Part shown: positions 37,686 through 46,489 of the stretch, piece after piece
Position numbering within the stretch: position 1 is the stretch's first letter
Layout of the letters: every line of letters starts with the position of its first letter
Assembly (NCBI RefSeq): GCF_030704205.1
Contig: NZ_CP131913.1
Span: forward strand, 1,550,001 to 1,614,000
Origin: Halomonas alkalicola
Lineage (GTDB): Bacteria > Pseudomonadota > Gammaproteobacteria > Pseudomonadales > Halomonadaceae
Direction of reading: 5' to 3'
DNA length: 64,000 nucleotides
Program-made: the position numbers and the translations under genes
Notes under the pieces: generated by a model
Seen by the model: only the letters and a program-made list of their open reading frames with translations
What the model was told of the DNA's origin: nothing
Database searches by the model: none

Positions 37686-37756
37686 GCGATCTCCTGTTCG
37701 GGAAGGTACCTGCCAAGACAGTGCCCCAGGGGGGAGGCGACATCAACCCGACAGCG

Positions 37757-37786
37757 TTGCGTGAAAGTGGACCCTTTCGGTACTAT
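37757..37786 (+). promoter_or_regulatory. Candidate promoter for the CDF transporter gene
   Basis: TTGCGT (37757-37762), 18-bp spacer, TACTAT (37781-37786), about 70 bp before the ATG. The local AT-richness stands out. Assigned by eye. Confidence 0.35.
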
Positions 37787-37856
37787 TTTGCATTGCAGCG
37801 GCTCCGCCGGGGCCGCTGCCCTAGCCCATCGACCACGCCGCCCGAGGCCTGGCACC

Positions 37857-39035
37857 ATGTCGAGCACCGAACACAGCCCCGCCCTTCATAAGGCCCGCGA
37901 CGCCCGCCGCGTCACCCTGCTGGCCATCTGGGTCGATGCCATCATCGGCCTGGTCAAGCTGGTGACCGGGCTGATCGTCGGCTCCGCGGCCCTGGTGGCC
38001 GACGGCATCCACTCCTTCTCCGACCTGGTCACCGACGGCTTCGTGCTGGCGGCCACCCACTACGGCAGCCAGGATCCGGACCACGACCACCCCTACGGCC
38101 ACGGTCGCATCGAGACCCTGGCCACCCTCTTCCTGGGCAGCGTGCTGATCTTCGTGGCCGGCGCCATCGCCTGGTCGAGCATTGAGCGCCTGGTGGCCGG
38201 CGCCGAGATCCCGCCGCCGGGCCTCTGGGCGATGCTGATCGCGCTGCTGGCGCTGCTGGCCAAGGAGGCGCTCTTCCGCCTCACCATGCGGGTGGCGCGC
38301 CGCCTGCGCTCGAAGCTGCTGGAGGCCAACGCCTGGCACTCGCGCTCCGACGTGCTCTCCACCGGCGTGGTGCTGGTGGGCCTGGTGGGCACCCAGCTGG
38401 GCCACGGCTGGCTCGACACCATCGCCGCCGTGATCGTCGGCCTGCTGGTGGGCAAGGTGGGCTGGGACCTGCTGTGGGAGTCGGGCCGCGAGCTGGTGGA
38501 CACCGCCCTGCCGGTTCCCCAGCAGGAGGCGATGCGCGAGGTGGCGCTCTCCGTGCCCGGGGTGACGGGGGTCCACGACCTGCGCACCCGCCAGTCGGCC
38601 GGGCACACCATGCTGGACCTCCACGTGGTGGTCTCGCCGCGCATCAGCGTCTCCGAGGGCCACGAGATCGGCAACGAGGTGAGCCGCCGCCTGCGCCAGG
38701 CGTTTCCGGCGCTCACCGACCTGACCTTCCACATCGACCCCGAGGACGACGCCGGCGAGGGCGACCCCAGCCGCCTGCCGGGCCTGCCGCTGCGCCCTGC
38801 GGTGGAGGCGGCGCTGACCGAGCGCTGGGCCGGGCTTCCCGAGTGGCCCTGGATCCTCGACCTGGAGCTGCACTACCTGGAGGGAGCGGTGACCGTGGTG
38901 GCCTGCCTCGACGAGCACTCGCCGCTGGAGAGTGCCGCGACGGCCCGGCGGCTGGCGCGCGCCGCCGACGACCTCGAGTGGTTCGCCCAGGTGGAGATCC
39001 GCCGCCTGGCCGCCCTCCCCTCGCCGACCCGCTGA
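37857..39035 (+). CDS. Cation diffusion facilitator (CDF) transporter
   Basis: 392 residues from ATG 37857. The membrane domain has about six helices carrying the metal-site motifs DGIHSFSDLVTD (TM2) and AWHSRSDVLSTG (TM5), plus a His-rich loop (DPDHDHPYGHGR). A cytoplasmic ferredoxin-like C-terminal domain of about 100 residues follows, with a further 75-residue extension. It exports divalent metal (Zn, Fe or Mn) by proton antiport; the specific metal is not decidable. The open frame continues upstream, but only noncoding sequence lies there. Confidence 0.93.
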   Translation: MSSTEHSPALHKARDARRVTLLAIWVDAIIGLVKLVTGLIVGSAALVADGIHSFSDLVTDGFVLAATHYGSQDPDHDHPYGHGRIETLATLFLGSVLIFVAGAIAWSSIERLVAGAEIPPPGLWAMLIALLALLAKEALFRLTMRVARRLRSKLLEANAWHSRSDVLSTGVVLVGLVGTQLGHGWLDTIAAVIVGLLVGKVGWDLLWESGRELVDTALPVPQQEAMREVALSVPGVTGVHDLRTRQSAGHTMLDLHVVVSPRISVSEGHEIGNEVSRRLRQAFPALTDLTFHIDPEDDAGEGDPSRLPGLPLRPAVEAALTERWAGLPEWPWILDLELHYLEGAVTVVACLDEHSPLESAATARRLARAADDLEWFAQVEIRRLAALPSPTR

Positions 39036-39121
39036 GCCCAGGCCCCATGGGTGACATCGCCGCCCCGGGCGGCGACAATGGCCGCCCCTTTCTCCACGAC
39101 CCTGGCGGCGACCTGACCGGC

Positions 39122-39895
39122 ATGAGCGACCCCTTGCGGATACTCCATCGCGACGAGCACCTGGTGGCCGTGCACAAGCCCTCGGGGCTGCTGGTGCACC
39201 GCACCGCCCTGGCTCGCGGCGAGCGCGAGTTCCTGCTGCAGCGGCTGCGCGACCAGCTCGGCCAGCGGGTCTACCCGGTACATCGGCTCGACCGCCCCAC
39301 CTCCGGGGTGATGGTGCTGGCGCTCTCTCCAGGCGTCGCCACCCGGCTCACCGAGGCCTTCACCGAGCGCCGGGTGGCCAAGCGCTACCTGGCGGTGGTG
39401 CGTGGCATCGGCCCCGAGGCCGAGCGGCTCGAATACCCGCTGCGCGAGGAGGACGGCAGCCGTCCCAAGGCCGAGATGCCCGCCCTGGAGGCGGTGACCG
39501 ATATCCGCCGCCTGGACAGCGTGGAGCTGCCGGTGCAGGTGGACCGCTACCCGAGCAGCCGCTATTCGCTGATGGAGGCGCGCCCGCTGACCGGGCGCCG
39601 TCACCAGATCCGCCGCCACCTGTCGCAGCGGGGCTATCCGATCATCGGCGACGCCAAGCACGGCAAGGGCAACCACAACCGCTTCTTCGCCGAGCACCTC
39701 GACGCCCCGCGCCTGCTGCTGGCCGCCACCGAGCTTTCCTTCGTGCACCCGGTCACCGGGCAGCCGCTGCGCCTGACCTGCGCCCTGGATGCCACCATGA
39801 GCGCGCTCTTCCGGCGCTTCGGCTGGGCCGGCCACCTGCCGGTGGACGCCGTGGACGCTACCCGCACGCCCCTCCAACCCGCCACCATCGACTGA
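39122..39895 (+). CDS. truC: tRNA pseudouridine-65 synthase
   Basis: 257 residues of an RluA-family pseudouridine synthase without an S4 domain, matching TruC. The catalytic HRLDRPTSGVM (about 56-66) holds the Asp; KRYLAVVRG and ARPLTGRRHQIRRHL follow in family order. ATG 39122 aligns with the known TruC N-terminus (ILHRDEHLVAVHKPSGLLVH), although an in-frame ATG lies at 39047. It is followed by tcdA after 12 nt. Confidence 0.93.
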   Translation: MSDPLRILHRDEHLVAVHKPSGLLVHRTALARGEREFLLQRLRDQLGQRVYPVHRLDRPTSGVMVLALSPGVATRLTEAFTERRVAKRYLAVVRGIGPEAERLEYPLREEDGSRPKAEMPALEAVTDIRRLDSVELPVQVDRYPSSRYSLMEARPLTGRRHQIRRHLSQRGYPIIGDAKHGKGNHNRFFAEHLDAPRLLLAATELSFVHPVTGQPLRLTCALDATMSALFRRFGWAGHLPVDAVDATRTPLQPATID

Positions 39896-39907
39896 CCCAT
39901 ACCTGCC

Positions 39908-40753
39908 ATGACCGACCTGCCCTTCTCCTCCCCCGCCGTTGTTCCCCAGGAGAGCGTCGATACCGACGACCACGACCTGCGCTTCGGGGGGATCCGCCGC
40001 CTCTACGGCAGCCGCGCCGTCGAGCGCTTCCGCAGCGCCCACGTGGTGGTGGTGGGCGTCGGCGGCGTGGGCAGCTGGACAGTGGAGGCGCTGGCCCGCT
40101 CCGGCATCGGCAAGCTGACCCTGATCGACCTGGACGACGTCTGCGTCTCCAACGTCAATCGCCAGCTCCACGCCCTGGACGGCACCGTGGGCCGCCCCAA
40201 GGTGGAGGTGCTGGCCGAGCGCTGCCGGGCCATCCAGCCCGGCATCGAGGTGGTGGAGGAGATCGCCTTCGTCACCCCCACCAACCTCGCCGAGCGGATC
40301 CCCGAGGACGCCGACCACCTGGTGGACGCCATCGACAGCGTGGTGCCCAAGGCAGCGCTGATCAACTGGTGCAAGCGGCGCAAGCTGCCAATCACCGTGA
40401 CCGGCGCCGCCGGGGGGCAGACCGACCCCACCCGCATCCGGGTGGCGGACCTGGCCCGCACCGAGCACGACCCACTGCTGGCCAAGGTGCGCGCGCGCCT
40501 GCGGCGCGACTTCGGTTTCTCGCGTAACCCGAAGCGACGCTTCTCGGTGGAGTGCGTCTACTCTGATGAACAGCTGGTCTACCCGAGCGCCGACGGCGAG
40601 GTGTGCCTGCAGAAGCCGGGCAGCGGCGAGTCGACGCGGCTCGACTGCGCCTCGGGCTTCGGCGCCGCCACCTTTGTCACCGGCAGCTTCGGCTTCGTGG
40701 CCGCCTCCCGAGTGCTCGCCCGCCTGGCCCGCAGCGCCCAGGCCTCTCCCTGA
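39908..40753 (+). CDS. tcdA: tRNA threonylcarbamoyladenosine dehydratase
   Basis: 281 residues. This E1-like enzyme uses ATP to cyclise t6A37 to ct6A. The nucleotide-binding VVGVGGVGSWTVEALARSG (about 40-58), the LIDLDDVCVSNVNRQ segment (about 64-78) and VDAIDSVVPKAALINWCK are family hallmarks. It probably shares a transcript with truC. TsaC, which makes the t6A precursor, is encoded elsewhere in the window. Confidence 0.95.
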   Translation: MTDLPFSSPAVVPQESVDTDDHDLRFGGIRRLYGSRAVERFRSAHVVVVGVGGVGSWTVEALARSGIGKLTLIDLDDVCVSNVNRQLHALDGTVGRPKVEVLAERCRAIQPGIEVVEEIAFVTPTNLAERIPEDADHLVDAIDSVVPKAALINWCKRRKLPITVTGAAGGQTDPTRIRVADLARTEHDPLLAKVRARLRRDFGFSRNPKRRFSVECVYSDEQLVYPSADGEVCLQKPGSGESTRLDCASGFGAATFVTGSFGFVAASRVLARLARSAQASP

Positions 40754-40778
40754 CCCACCCCCTCCAGGAGTCTTCGCC

Positions 40779-41003
40779 ATGTCACGCCCGCTTCCCGTCC
40801 CCGGCATCTATGCCCACTACAAGGGCAACCGCTACGAGGTTCTGGGCCTTGCCCATCACAGCGAGACCGAGGAGCCCCTGGTGGTCTATCGCGCCCTCTA
40901 CGGCGACTACGGCCTCTGGGTGAGGCCCCTGGCGATGTTCACCGAAACGGTGGAGGTCCAGGGCGAACCGGTGCCGCGCTTCGAGCTCGAAAAGGCGTTC
41001 TGA
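40779..41003 (+). CDS. DUF1653 domain protein
   Basis: 74 residues, a complete DUF1653 domain: PGIYAHYKGNRYEVLGLAHHSETEEPLVVYRALYGDYGLWVRPLAMF. The fold is small and beta-rich; function is unknown. CAGGAG 8 nt before the ATG is a clear ribosome-binding site. It follows tcdA by 25 nt and is convergent with the ABC permease gene. Confidence 0.92.
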   Translation: MSRPLPVPGIYAHYKGNRYEVLGLAHHSETEEPLVVYRALYGDYGLWVRPLAMFTETVEVQGEPVPRFELEKAF

Positions 41004-41009
41004 GGCCGA

Positions 41010-41777
41010 CTACCTCTGCCCGCGGTGGGCCCACGCCGTCATCCGTTTTTCGAGCAGCGCAAAGAGCTCGTACATCACCATGGCCATGGCGCTGATCACG
41101 ATCAGCCCGGCAAAGACCAGCGACATGCGCATCTGGGAGCCGGCGCTCATCATCAGGTAGCCGATGCCCTGGTTAGAGGCCACCGTCTCCGACACCACGG
41201 TGCCCACGAAGGCGAGCGTGATGGCGATCTTCAGCGAGGCGAAGAAGTAGGGCAGCGAGCGCGGCAGCCCCACCTTGAGCAGCACGTCCAGGCGCCGCGC
41301 CCCCAGCACCCGCAGCACGTCCTCCATCTCCGGCTCCAGGGTGGCGAGCCCGGTGGCCACATTGACCACGATGGGGAAGAAGCAGATCAGGAAGGCGGTG
41401 AGGATCGCCGGCACCGAGCCGATGCCGAACCACACCACCAGGATCGGCACGAAGGCCACCTTGGGAATGGCGTTGAAGCCCACCAGCAGTGGGTAGCAGG
41501 CGTGGTAGAGGAAGCGCGAGGAGCCGATGATGAAGCCCAGCAGCAGGCCCACCGCCACCCCCAGGCCGAAGCCCGCCATGGTAGTCCAGAAGGTCTGCCA
41601 GGAGTGCACCCCGATGGGGCCGGCGAAGGTGACCAGGGCCTGAGCGGTGGCCGAGGCGCTGGGGAAGATGAAGGGCGGCACGTTGAAGAGCCTGACCGTG
41701 GCTTCCCAGATCAGGATCAGCGCCAGCACGGCGATCCAGGGGGCCAGGCGTTCGAGCAGCCGATTGTGCTTGGACAT
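41010..41777 (-). CDS. NitT/TauT-family ABC transporter permease
   Basis: 255 residues with about six transmembrane segments and the coupling loop EDVLRVLGARRLDVLLKVGLPRSLPYF (about 152-178). It belongs to the SsuC/TauC/ThiX group. Last gene of a three-gene operon with its ATPase (9-nt gap) and binding protein. Confidence 0.93.
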   Translation of the reverse strand: MSKHNRLLERLAPWIAVLALILIWEATVRLFNVPPFIFPSASATAQALVTFAGPIGVHSWQTFWTTMAGFGLGVAVGLLLGFIIGSSRFLYHACYPLLVGFNAIPKVAFVPILVVWFGIGSVPAILTAFLICFFPIVVNVATGLATLEPEMEDVLRVLGARRLDVLLKVGLPRSLPYFFASLKIAITLAFVGTVVSETVASNQGIGYLMMSAGSQMRMSLVFAGLIVISAMAMVMYELFALLEKRMTAWAHRGQR

Positions 41778-41786
41778 GGGGACTCC

Positions 41787-42614
41787 TCAGCTGCCGCGGA
41801 TCGTGCCGATCCGCGCGCGCAGTTCCTGCACCAGGCCGGTGAAGGCGGGTTCGAAGGTCATTTCCAGCGATCGCGGGCGCGGGAAGTCGATCTGGCGCCG
41901 CTCCAGGATGCGCCCGGGACGGCGGCTCATGACGTAGACGGTGTCGGCCAGGAAGGCCGCCTCGCGCAGGTCGTGGGTGACCAGCACCACCGTGAAGCGC
42001 TGCGCCTCCCAGAGGTCGCGCAGCACGCACCAGAGCTCCTCCCGGGTGAAGGCGTCCAGCGCCCCGAAGGGCTCGTCGAGCATCAGCAGCCGCGGTCGAT
42101 GGATCAGGGCGCGGCAGATGGAGGCGCGCTGCTGCATCCCGCCGGAGAGCTGCCAGGGGTACTGCTCCTCGTAGCCCTCGAGCCCCACGGTGCGCAAAAG
42201 CTCCCGGGCCCAGCCCTCGAACTCGGCCCGGCGCTTGCGGAACTGGGCGCGGTAGGGCTTGACGATCTCCAGGGGCAGCAGCACGTTGTCCAGGGTGGTG
42301 CGCCAGGGCAGCAGGTTGGCGCTCTGGAAGGCCATGCCGCAGATCTTCAGCGGCCCGCCCACCGGCTGGCCATCGACCCGCACGCTCCCCGCGGTGGGGG
42401 CGTGCAGGCCGGTGCAGAGCTTCATGAAGGTGGACTTGCCGCAGCCCGAGGGGCCCACGAAGGCGACGAACTCCCCCTCCTCGATGGTCAGCGACACCTC
42501 CTCGATGGCGTTGCCCGTCTCGTCATAGGCCAGGCTGACCTGGTCGAAGGCCACGAAGGGGGCCGCCCCGGCGCGCGTAGCGCCCTCCGGGGTCAGGGTG
42601 GCGGGTGCCGTCAT
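41787..42614 (-). CDS. NitT/TauT-family ABC transporter ATPase
   Basis: 275 residues: Walker [10 protein letters not shown] (about 54-62), signature LSGGMQQR (about 149-156), Walker B LLMLDEPFGALD (about 168-179), switch His in LVTHDLREA. It energises the permease encoded 9 nt downstream. It starts 2 nt after the binding-protein stop, so it is translationally coupled. Confidence 0.94.
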   Translation of the reverse strand: MTAPATLTPEGATRAGAAPFVAFDQVSLAYDETGNAIEEVSLTIEEGEFVAFVGPSGCGKSTFMKLCTGLHAPTAGSVRVDGQPVGGPLKICGMAFQSANLLPWRTTLDNVLLPLEIVKPYRAQFRKRRAEFEGWARELLRTVGLEGYEEQYPWQLSGGMQQRASICRALIHRPRLLMLDEPFGALDAFTREELWCVLRDLWEAQRFTVVLVTHDLREAAFLADTVYVMSRRPGRILERRQIDFPRPRSLEMTFEPAFTGLVQELRARIGTIRGS

Positions 42615-42616
42615 GC

Positions 42617-43675
42617 TCAGTCTCCCTGCGCCGGGAAGATCATCCGCGCCTCCTCCGCGGGGAGGTAGCGGGAGGTGAAGACCCGCTCCGTCGCCGGCAC
42701 CTCGGGCAGGTCGTAGGCGTCGGCCACCAGCTGGATAGCGTTGGCCAGACGCGCCTCGTCCACCGCGCCGGCCCCGTGGGCGCGGGCATCCGGGGTGTCG
42801 ATCACGCTCTCGATGGCGAGCTTGAGGCGGCGCGTCTCCAGCTCCACGTCGATCAGACCGTCCCGGGCCAGCACGTAGTCGATGGCCCCCTCGGGGTCGG
42901 CCAGGGTCTCGGCCAGGGCCCGGTTGAAGGCGCGCAGGAAGCCCTCCACCGCCTCAGGGTTGGCCTCGGCGAAGGCCTCGCTTGCAATGATGGCGTTGCC
43001 GTAGAGCGGCACCCCATACTCCGGGAAGGGCAGGATGGTCAGCTCCTCCTCGCCCATGCCGCGCCCTTCAAGGTTGAGCAGGCTGGTGAAGTAGAAGCCG
43101 GTGATGGCGTCCACGTCGCCGCGCACCAGCAGGGTCTCGCGCAGGGTCGGGTCGACGTTCTGCCACTCGACGCCGTCGGCGTCGAGGTCATTGGCGGCGG
43201 CGAAGATTCCCCAGGCGCGGTAGCCGGTGTCGAAGGCGGGCGCGGCCAGCGACTTGCCGACCAGGTCGGCGGGGGACTCGATGCCGCGATCCTTGCGGGC
43301 GAAGACCGCCGCCGGGGAGCCGTCATAGACCACGTAGACCCCCTGAATGCCGGGGCCGTCGGGGTTCTCGGCCAGGAACTCCACCAGGGCGTTGAGATCG
43401 CCGAAGCCCATCTCGTAGGCCCCGGAGGCGACCCGGTTGATGGCGCCGGCGGAACCGCTGCCGGAGTCGACCTGGACGTCGAGCCCCTCCTCGGCGAAGT
43501 AGCCGCGCTCCACGGCCATCAGGAAGGGGGCCGAGGGGCCCTCGAAGCGCCAGTCGAGCTGGAAGCGGATGCGGGTCTCGTCGGCCAGGGTGGCACTGGA
43601 GAGGGTGGCGCCGGCCAGCAGCAGGCCCATCATGCCGAGCGGCAGCCCGGCCCTGGAGAGGAGGTGACGACTCAT
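42617..43675 (-). CDS. NMT1/THI5-like substrate-binding protein
   Basis: 352 residues from ATG 43675, with GAGGAGG-type ribosome-binding sequence upstream being unclear. Signal peptide ends near TLA-DE (about residue 32). The mature part RIRFQLDWRFEGPSAPFLMAVERGYFAEEGLDV is the NMT1/SsuA-type opening, with SGSGSAGAINRVASGAYEMGFGD next. Such proteins bind pyrimidines, thiamin precursors, sulfonates or nitrate. No Cys lipobox. A TetR-type palindrome about 100 bp upstream hints at a RutR-like regulator and a pyrimidine-related ligand; this is an inference. Confidence 0.88.
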   Translation of the reverse strand: MSRHLLSRAGLPLGMMGLLLAGATLSSATLADETRIRFQLDWRFEGPSAPFLMAVERGYFAEEGLDVQVDSGSGSAGAINRVASGAYEMGFGDLNALVEFLAENPDGPGIQGVYVVYDGSPAAVFARKDRGIESPADLVGKSLAAPAFDTGYRAWGIFAAANDLDADGVEWQNVDPTLRETLLVRGDVDAITGFYFTSLLNLEGRGMGEEELTILPFPEYGVPLYGNAIIASEAFAEANPEAVEGFLRAFNRALAETLADPEGAIDYVLARDGLIDVELETRRLKLAIESVIDTPDARAHGAGAVDEARLANAIQLVADAYDLPEVPATERVFTSRYLPAEEARMIFPAQGD

Positions 43676-43772
43676 GAAGTTGCCCTCGCGCGGATCGTGT
43701 TGTGGTCCACCGACCTGAAGGGTGGTGGCATTGTTCTTCTTTGCTTTGCAGGAAGCCTGCCAGGTTGACGGC

Positions 43773-43788
43773 CTGACCTGTCGGTCAA
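43773..43788 (-). promoter_or_regulatory. TetR/RutR-like operator candidate
   Basis: CTGACCTGTCGGTCAA is a TGACC/GGTCA dyad (minus strand TTGACCGACAGGTCAG). The RutR consensus is TTGACCAnnTGGTCAA; both half-site cores match. It lies 98 bp upstream of the binding-protein gene. Confidence 0.4.
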
Positions 43789-43913
43789 GGCAGGCGCGCC
43801 ATGGCAGGGCATCCCCGCCGCCGGCACCAGCACCATGACGGCGCACTGCCCCACGCCACGGCGGGGGCTATGCACCAGCGTAGAACATCGCGTCGCTCAG
43901 GAGGGGGGCTGCC

Positions 43914-43947
43914 CAAAAACGCCACCGGCGCCACGAGGGCGCCGGTG
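43914..43947 (-). terminator. Rho-independent terminator of bfr
   Basis: A 10-bp perfect stem (43923-43932 with 43938-43947), a five-base loop, and an A-run at about 43915-43919 that reads as T on the minus strand. It lies 31 bp past the bfr stop. Confidence 0.88.
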
Positions 43948-43978
43948 AGGGGAAGCAGACAGAAGGAGGGAAGGCGAG

Positions 43979-44461
43979 TTACTCCTCGCCGGCCATCTGC
44001 ATCTGCTTGAGCATGTAGTTCTCGATGCCGACCTTGTCGATCAGGCCGAGCTCGGTCTCGATATGGTCGATGTGATCTTCCTCGTCGGCGAGGATGTCAC
44101 GGAAGAGGTCGCGGCTGACGTAGTCCTTGACCTGCTCGCAGTAGGTGATCGCCTCGATGTAGTCGGCGCGCCCCTCGTGCTCGATCTTGAGGTCGCACTC
44201 CAGCATCTCACGGACGTTCTGGCCGATATTGAGCTTGCCGAGGTCCTGCAGGTTGGGGATACCCTCGAGGAAGAGGATGCGCTCGATCAGCTTGTCGGCG
44301 TGCTGCATCTCCTCGATGGACTCGTCGTACTCCCACTTGGCCAGCTTCTGCAGGCCCCAATCCTTGTACATCTTGGCATGCAGGAAGTACTGGTTGATCG
44401 CCACCAGCTCGTTGCCCAGCGCCTTGTTGAGATGCTCGATGACCTTGCTGTCGCCTTTCAT
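43979..44461 (-). CDS. bfr: Bacterioferritin
   Basis: 160 residues, typical Bfr length. The shell stores iron as ferric mineral. Ferroxidase ligands fall in [14 protein letters not shown] (Glu18), [18 protein letters not shown] (Glu51, His54), [10 protein letters not shown] (Glu94) and [12 protein letters not shown] (Glu127, His130); the Met of EEMQHAD is the heme ligand. AAGGTG before ATG 44461 is the ribosome-binding site. bfd lies 155 bp upstream on the same strand. Confidence 0.97.
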   Translation of the reverse strand: MKGDSKVIEHLNKALGNELVAINQYFLHAKMYKDWGLQKLAKWEYDESIEEMQHADKLIERILFLEGIPNLQDLGKLNIGQNVREMLECDLKIEHEGRADYIEAITYCEQVKDYVSRDLFRDILADEEDHIDHIETELGLIDKVGIENYMLKQMQMAGEE

Positions 44462-44542
44462 GGATTCACCTTGTGGCTGTCGTCAGGGAAATGTGACTGC
44501 AGCTTGGCATGCCAGGGGCGACATTGCCAGGCGCTGCTTGCC

Positions 44543-44570
44543 AGTCTAGCGAATTCTGGCGAAAAACCAA
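44543..44570 (-). promoter_or_regulatory. Candidate bfr promoter
   Basis: On the minus strand TTGGTT (44570-44565), a 16-bp spacer and TAGACT (44548-44543), about 80 bp before bfr. If real, bfr can be transcribed separately from bfd. Confidence 0.4.
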
Positions 44571-44616
44571 TGAAATCAAGAGGATGATAACGAAAGCGAG
44601 AATGATCTCGATTCCG

Positions 44617-44823
44617 TCAGACAGCGTAGGCAAGGTCCTCGGCACCCACCATCAGCTCGGCCTTCACCGCCTCGCGGGTGATGACCTTGCCCTGGCAGGC
44701 GCACTTGCCGCACTGGGTGCCGCAGCCCGTCTCGCGCTGGACGTCGCGCCAGCTGCGGGCGCCGTCCTCGACGGTCTGGCGGATCTGGTGGTCGGAGACC
44801 CCCTTGCAGAGACATACGTACAT
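44617..44823 (-). CDS. bfd: Bacterioferritin-associated ferredoxin
   Basis: 68 residues from ATG 44823 (GAGG 8 nt upstream). The [2Fe-2S] ligands are in MYVCLCKGVSD (Cys4, Cys6) and CGTQCGKCACQ. Bfd reduces the bacterioferritin core to release iron under starvation. A Fur-like box lies 29 bp upstream, fitting induction by low iron. An ATG six bases earlier is possible but too close to the ribosome-binding site. Confidence 0.95.
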   Translation of the reverse strand: MYVCLCKGVSDHQIRQTVEDGARSWRDVQRETGCGTQCGKCACQGKVITREAVKAELMVGAEDLAYAV

Positions 44824-44851
44824 CGACATCACCTCGCTGACGACTGCGGAG

Positions 44852-44870
44852 GTAAATGTAAATGATTCGC
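44852..44870 (-). promoter_or_regulatory. Fur box candidate upstream of bfd
   Basis: GTAAATGTAAATGATTCGC matches the 19-bp Fur consensus at 12 positions, in an unusually AT-rich patch. Confidence 0.6.
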
Positions 44871-44934
44871 ATAGCCCCCTGCAAGCGGGAATCGACAAAT
44901 GTCTGATCCGGATCAACCCCGCGCGGCTCGCCCC

Positions 44935-45411
44935 CTACTTCGCCGGCTTGGGCAGTGCCACCACCCGGGTGCCCGAGGCGATATCGGACCAGCTGCGCCG
45001 CTCGGCATCGAACAGGATCCACAGGTAGCCGAGGCCGAAGGCGGCGATCGAGAGGCAGGCCACCACGAAGCGCACCGCCGCCTGGGCCAGGGTGATGGAG
45101 CGGCCGTCAGGGGTCTGCACCCGCAGCCGCCAGGCCTGCATGCCGAGCGTCACGCCGCCGCGGGTCCAGAAGAAGGCGAAGAAGGCAAAGGCCGAGAGCA
45201 GCAGCAGCAGCTGCAGCGACAGCACCCAGAACGGCCCGTCCCCCACCCGCTCGGCAGAGATCCCCAGCAGCTGGCGTCCGATCGTCAGGTGCAGGCCGGC
45301 CACCAGGATCCAGATGGCGGCCACCAGGAAGCTGTCGTAGACCATGGCGCCCAGCCGGCGGGCGAACCCCGCCGGCCAGACATCGTCGAGATTGCCGAAA
45401 CGTCGTTGCAT
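44935..45411 (-). CDS. RDD-family membrane protein
   Basis: 158 residues from ATG 45411 (AAGGAA upstream). About three to four transmembrane segments; GFARRLGAMVYDSFLVAAIW carries the family Arg-x-x-Asp region, and GGVTLGMQAWRLRVQ the middle signature. RDD proteins have been tied to ion exchange in halotolerant bacteria, but this one's role is not shown. It follows lptG by 13 nt. Confidence 0.9.
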   Translation of the reverse strand: MQRRFGNLDDVWPAGFARRLGAMVYDSFLVAAIWILVAGLHLTIGRQLLGISAERVGDGPFWVLSLQLLLLLSAFAFFAFFWTRGGVTLGMQAWRLRVQTPDGRSITLAQAAVRFVVACLSIAAFGLGYLWILFDAERRSWSDIASGTRVVALPKPAK

Positions 45412-45424
45412 GGAAGTTCCTTGC

Positions 45425-46489
45425 TCAGGCGGTGCGCCGCAGGAGGTAGAGCCCCACGGCGGCACAGATCAGGGTGGGCGCCAGCACGGCCCAGGCGGGC
45501 GAGAAGCCGAACACCATGGAGGCCGGCGCCAACAGGTCCTGCAGGTATTTGAAGACCAGGCCGGTGACCACCCCATAGAAGACCCGGGGCCCCGCCGCCA
45601 CGGTGCGCAGCGGGCCGAACACGAAGGAGGCGGCCACCAGCACCAGGGAGCCCATGGTCAAGGGCATCAGCATTTTCTGCCAGAAGTGCAGCAGCGGCTG
45701 GGTGGCCGCCTGCCCCTGGGCCTGCAGGTAGCGGGCATAGGCCCAGAGCTCGCTGGGCGCCTGGCTGTTGATGGGGCGCAGCAGGCGGTTGAGCTGCTCC
45801 GGCGTGAGGCTGGTCTCCCAGGGCAGGGTCTCGTGCTGCTGCGCCTCGGTGTACTCGTCATGGAAGCGGGTGATCTCCACCTCCTCCAGCCGCCAGCTGC
45901 CGTCGCGCCAGGCGGCGCGCTCGGCGCTGGCGGCCTCCACCAGGCGCTCCCCCTCGAAGCGGTAGCGGGTCAGGTCGAGCACGGTGTCATCGGCGCGGAT
46001 GGCGCCGAAGCGGTAGAAGCTGTCACCCTCGCGCTGCCAGCCGCCGCGCTCGGTGACCACGGCGCCGGCCCCCTGGATGCGCTCCAGGCGCCAGGCATTG
46101 GCGAACTGCTCGGTGCGCGGCGCCACGTACTCGGCGACCAGCAGCACGGCAACGATCACCAGGATGATCGGCTTCATCGCCCCCCACAGGATGCGGGTCA
46201 GCGAGCGCCCGGCGGCGCGCATCACGGTGAGCTCATTGCTCGAGGCCATGCTGCCCAGCCCGATCAGCGCGCCGATCAGCACCCCCACCGGCGCATACTG
46301 GTAGAAGCGCCAGGGCAGGCGCATCCCCAGGTAGAGCAGCACCTGGAAGGCGCCATAGTCGCCCTCCACGTCGTCCAGGTCGTTGATGTAGGTGATCACG
46401 AGGTCGAGGCCCAGCAGCACCACCTGCACCACGATGATGGCCCCCAGCACGTTGCGCGCCAGGTAGCGGTCGAAGCGATCGGCAATCAT
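45425..46489 (-). CDS. lptG: LPS export ABC transporter permease LptG
   Basis: 354 residues from ATG 46489. Three N-terminal transmembrane helices (opening FDRYLARNVLGAIIVVQVVLL), a periplasmic beta-jellyroll (about 100-265) and three C-terminal helices match LptG. With LptF and LptB it pulls lipopolysaccharide from the inner membrane toward LptC. It overlaps lptF by ATGA. Confidence 0.96.
   Translation of the reverse strand: MIADRFDRYLARNVLGAIIVVQVVLLGLDLVITYINDLDDVEGDYGAFQVLLYLGMRLPWRFYQYAPVGVLIGALIGLGSMASSNELTVMRAAGRSLTRILWGAMKPIILVIVAVLLVAEYVAPRTEQFANAWRLERIQGAGAVVTERGGWQREGDSFYRFGAIRADDTVLDLTRYRFEGERLVEAASAERAAWRDGSWRLEEVEITRFHDEYTEAQQHETLPWETSLTPEQLNRLLRPINSQAPSELWAYARYLQAQGQAATQPLLHFWQKMLMPLTMGSLVLVAASFVFGPLRTVAAGPRVFYGVVTGLVFKYLQDLLAPASMVFGFSPAWAVLAPTLICAAVGLYLLRRTA

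Larger units (their letters stand above)
43676..43978. other. 303-bp intergenic region between the NMT1-type operon and bfr
   Basis: It holds the bfr terminator (43914-43947) and the palindromic operator candidate (43773-43788). I see no convincing gene in it; the short open frames lack ribosome-binding sites. Confidence 0.7.
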
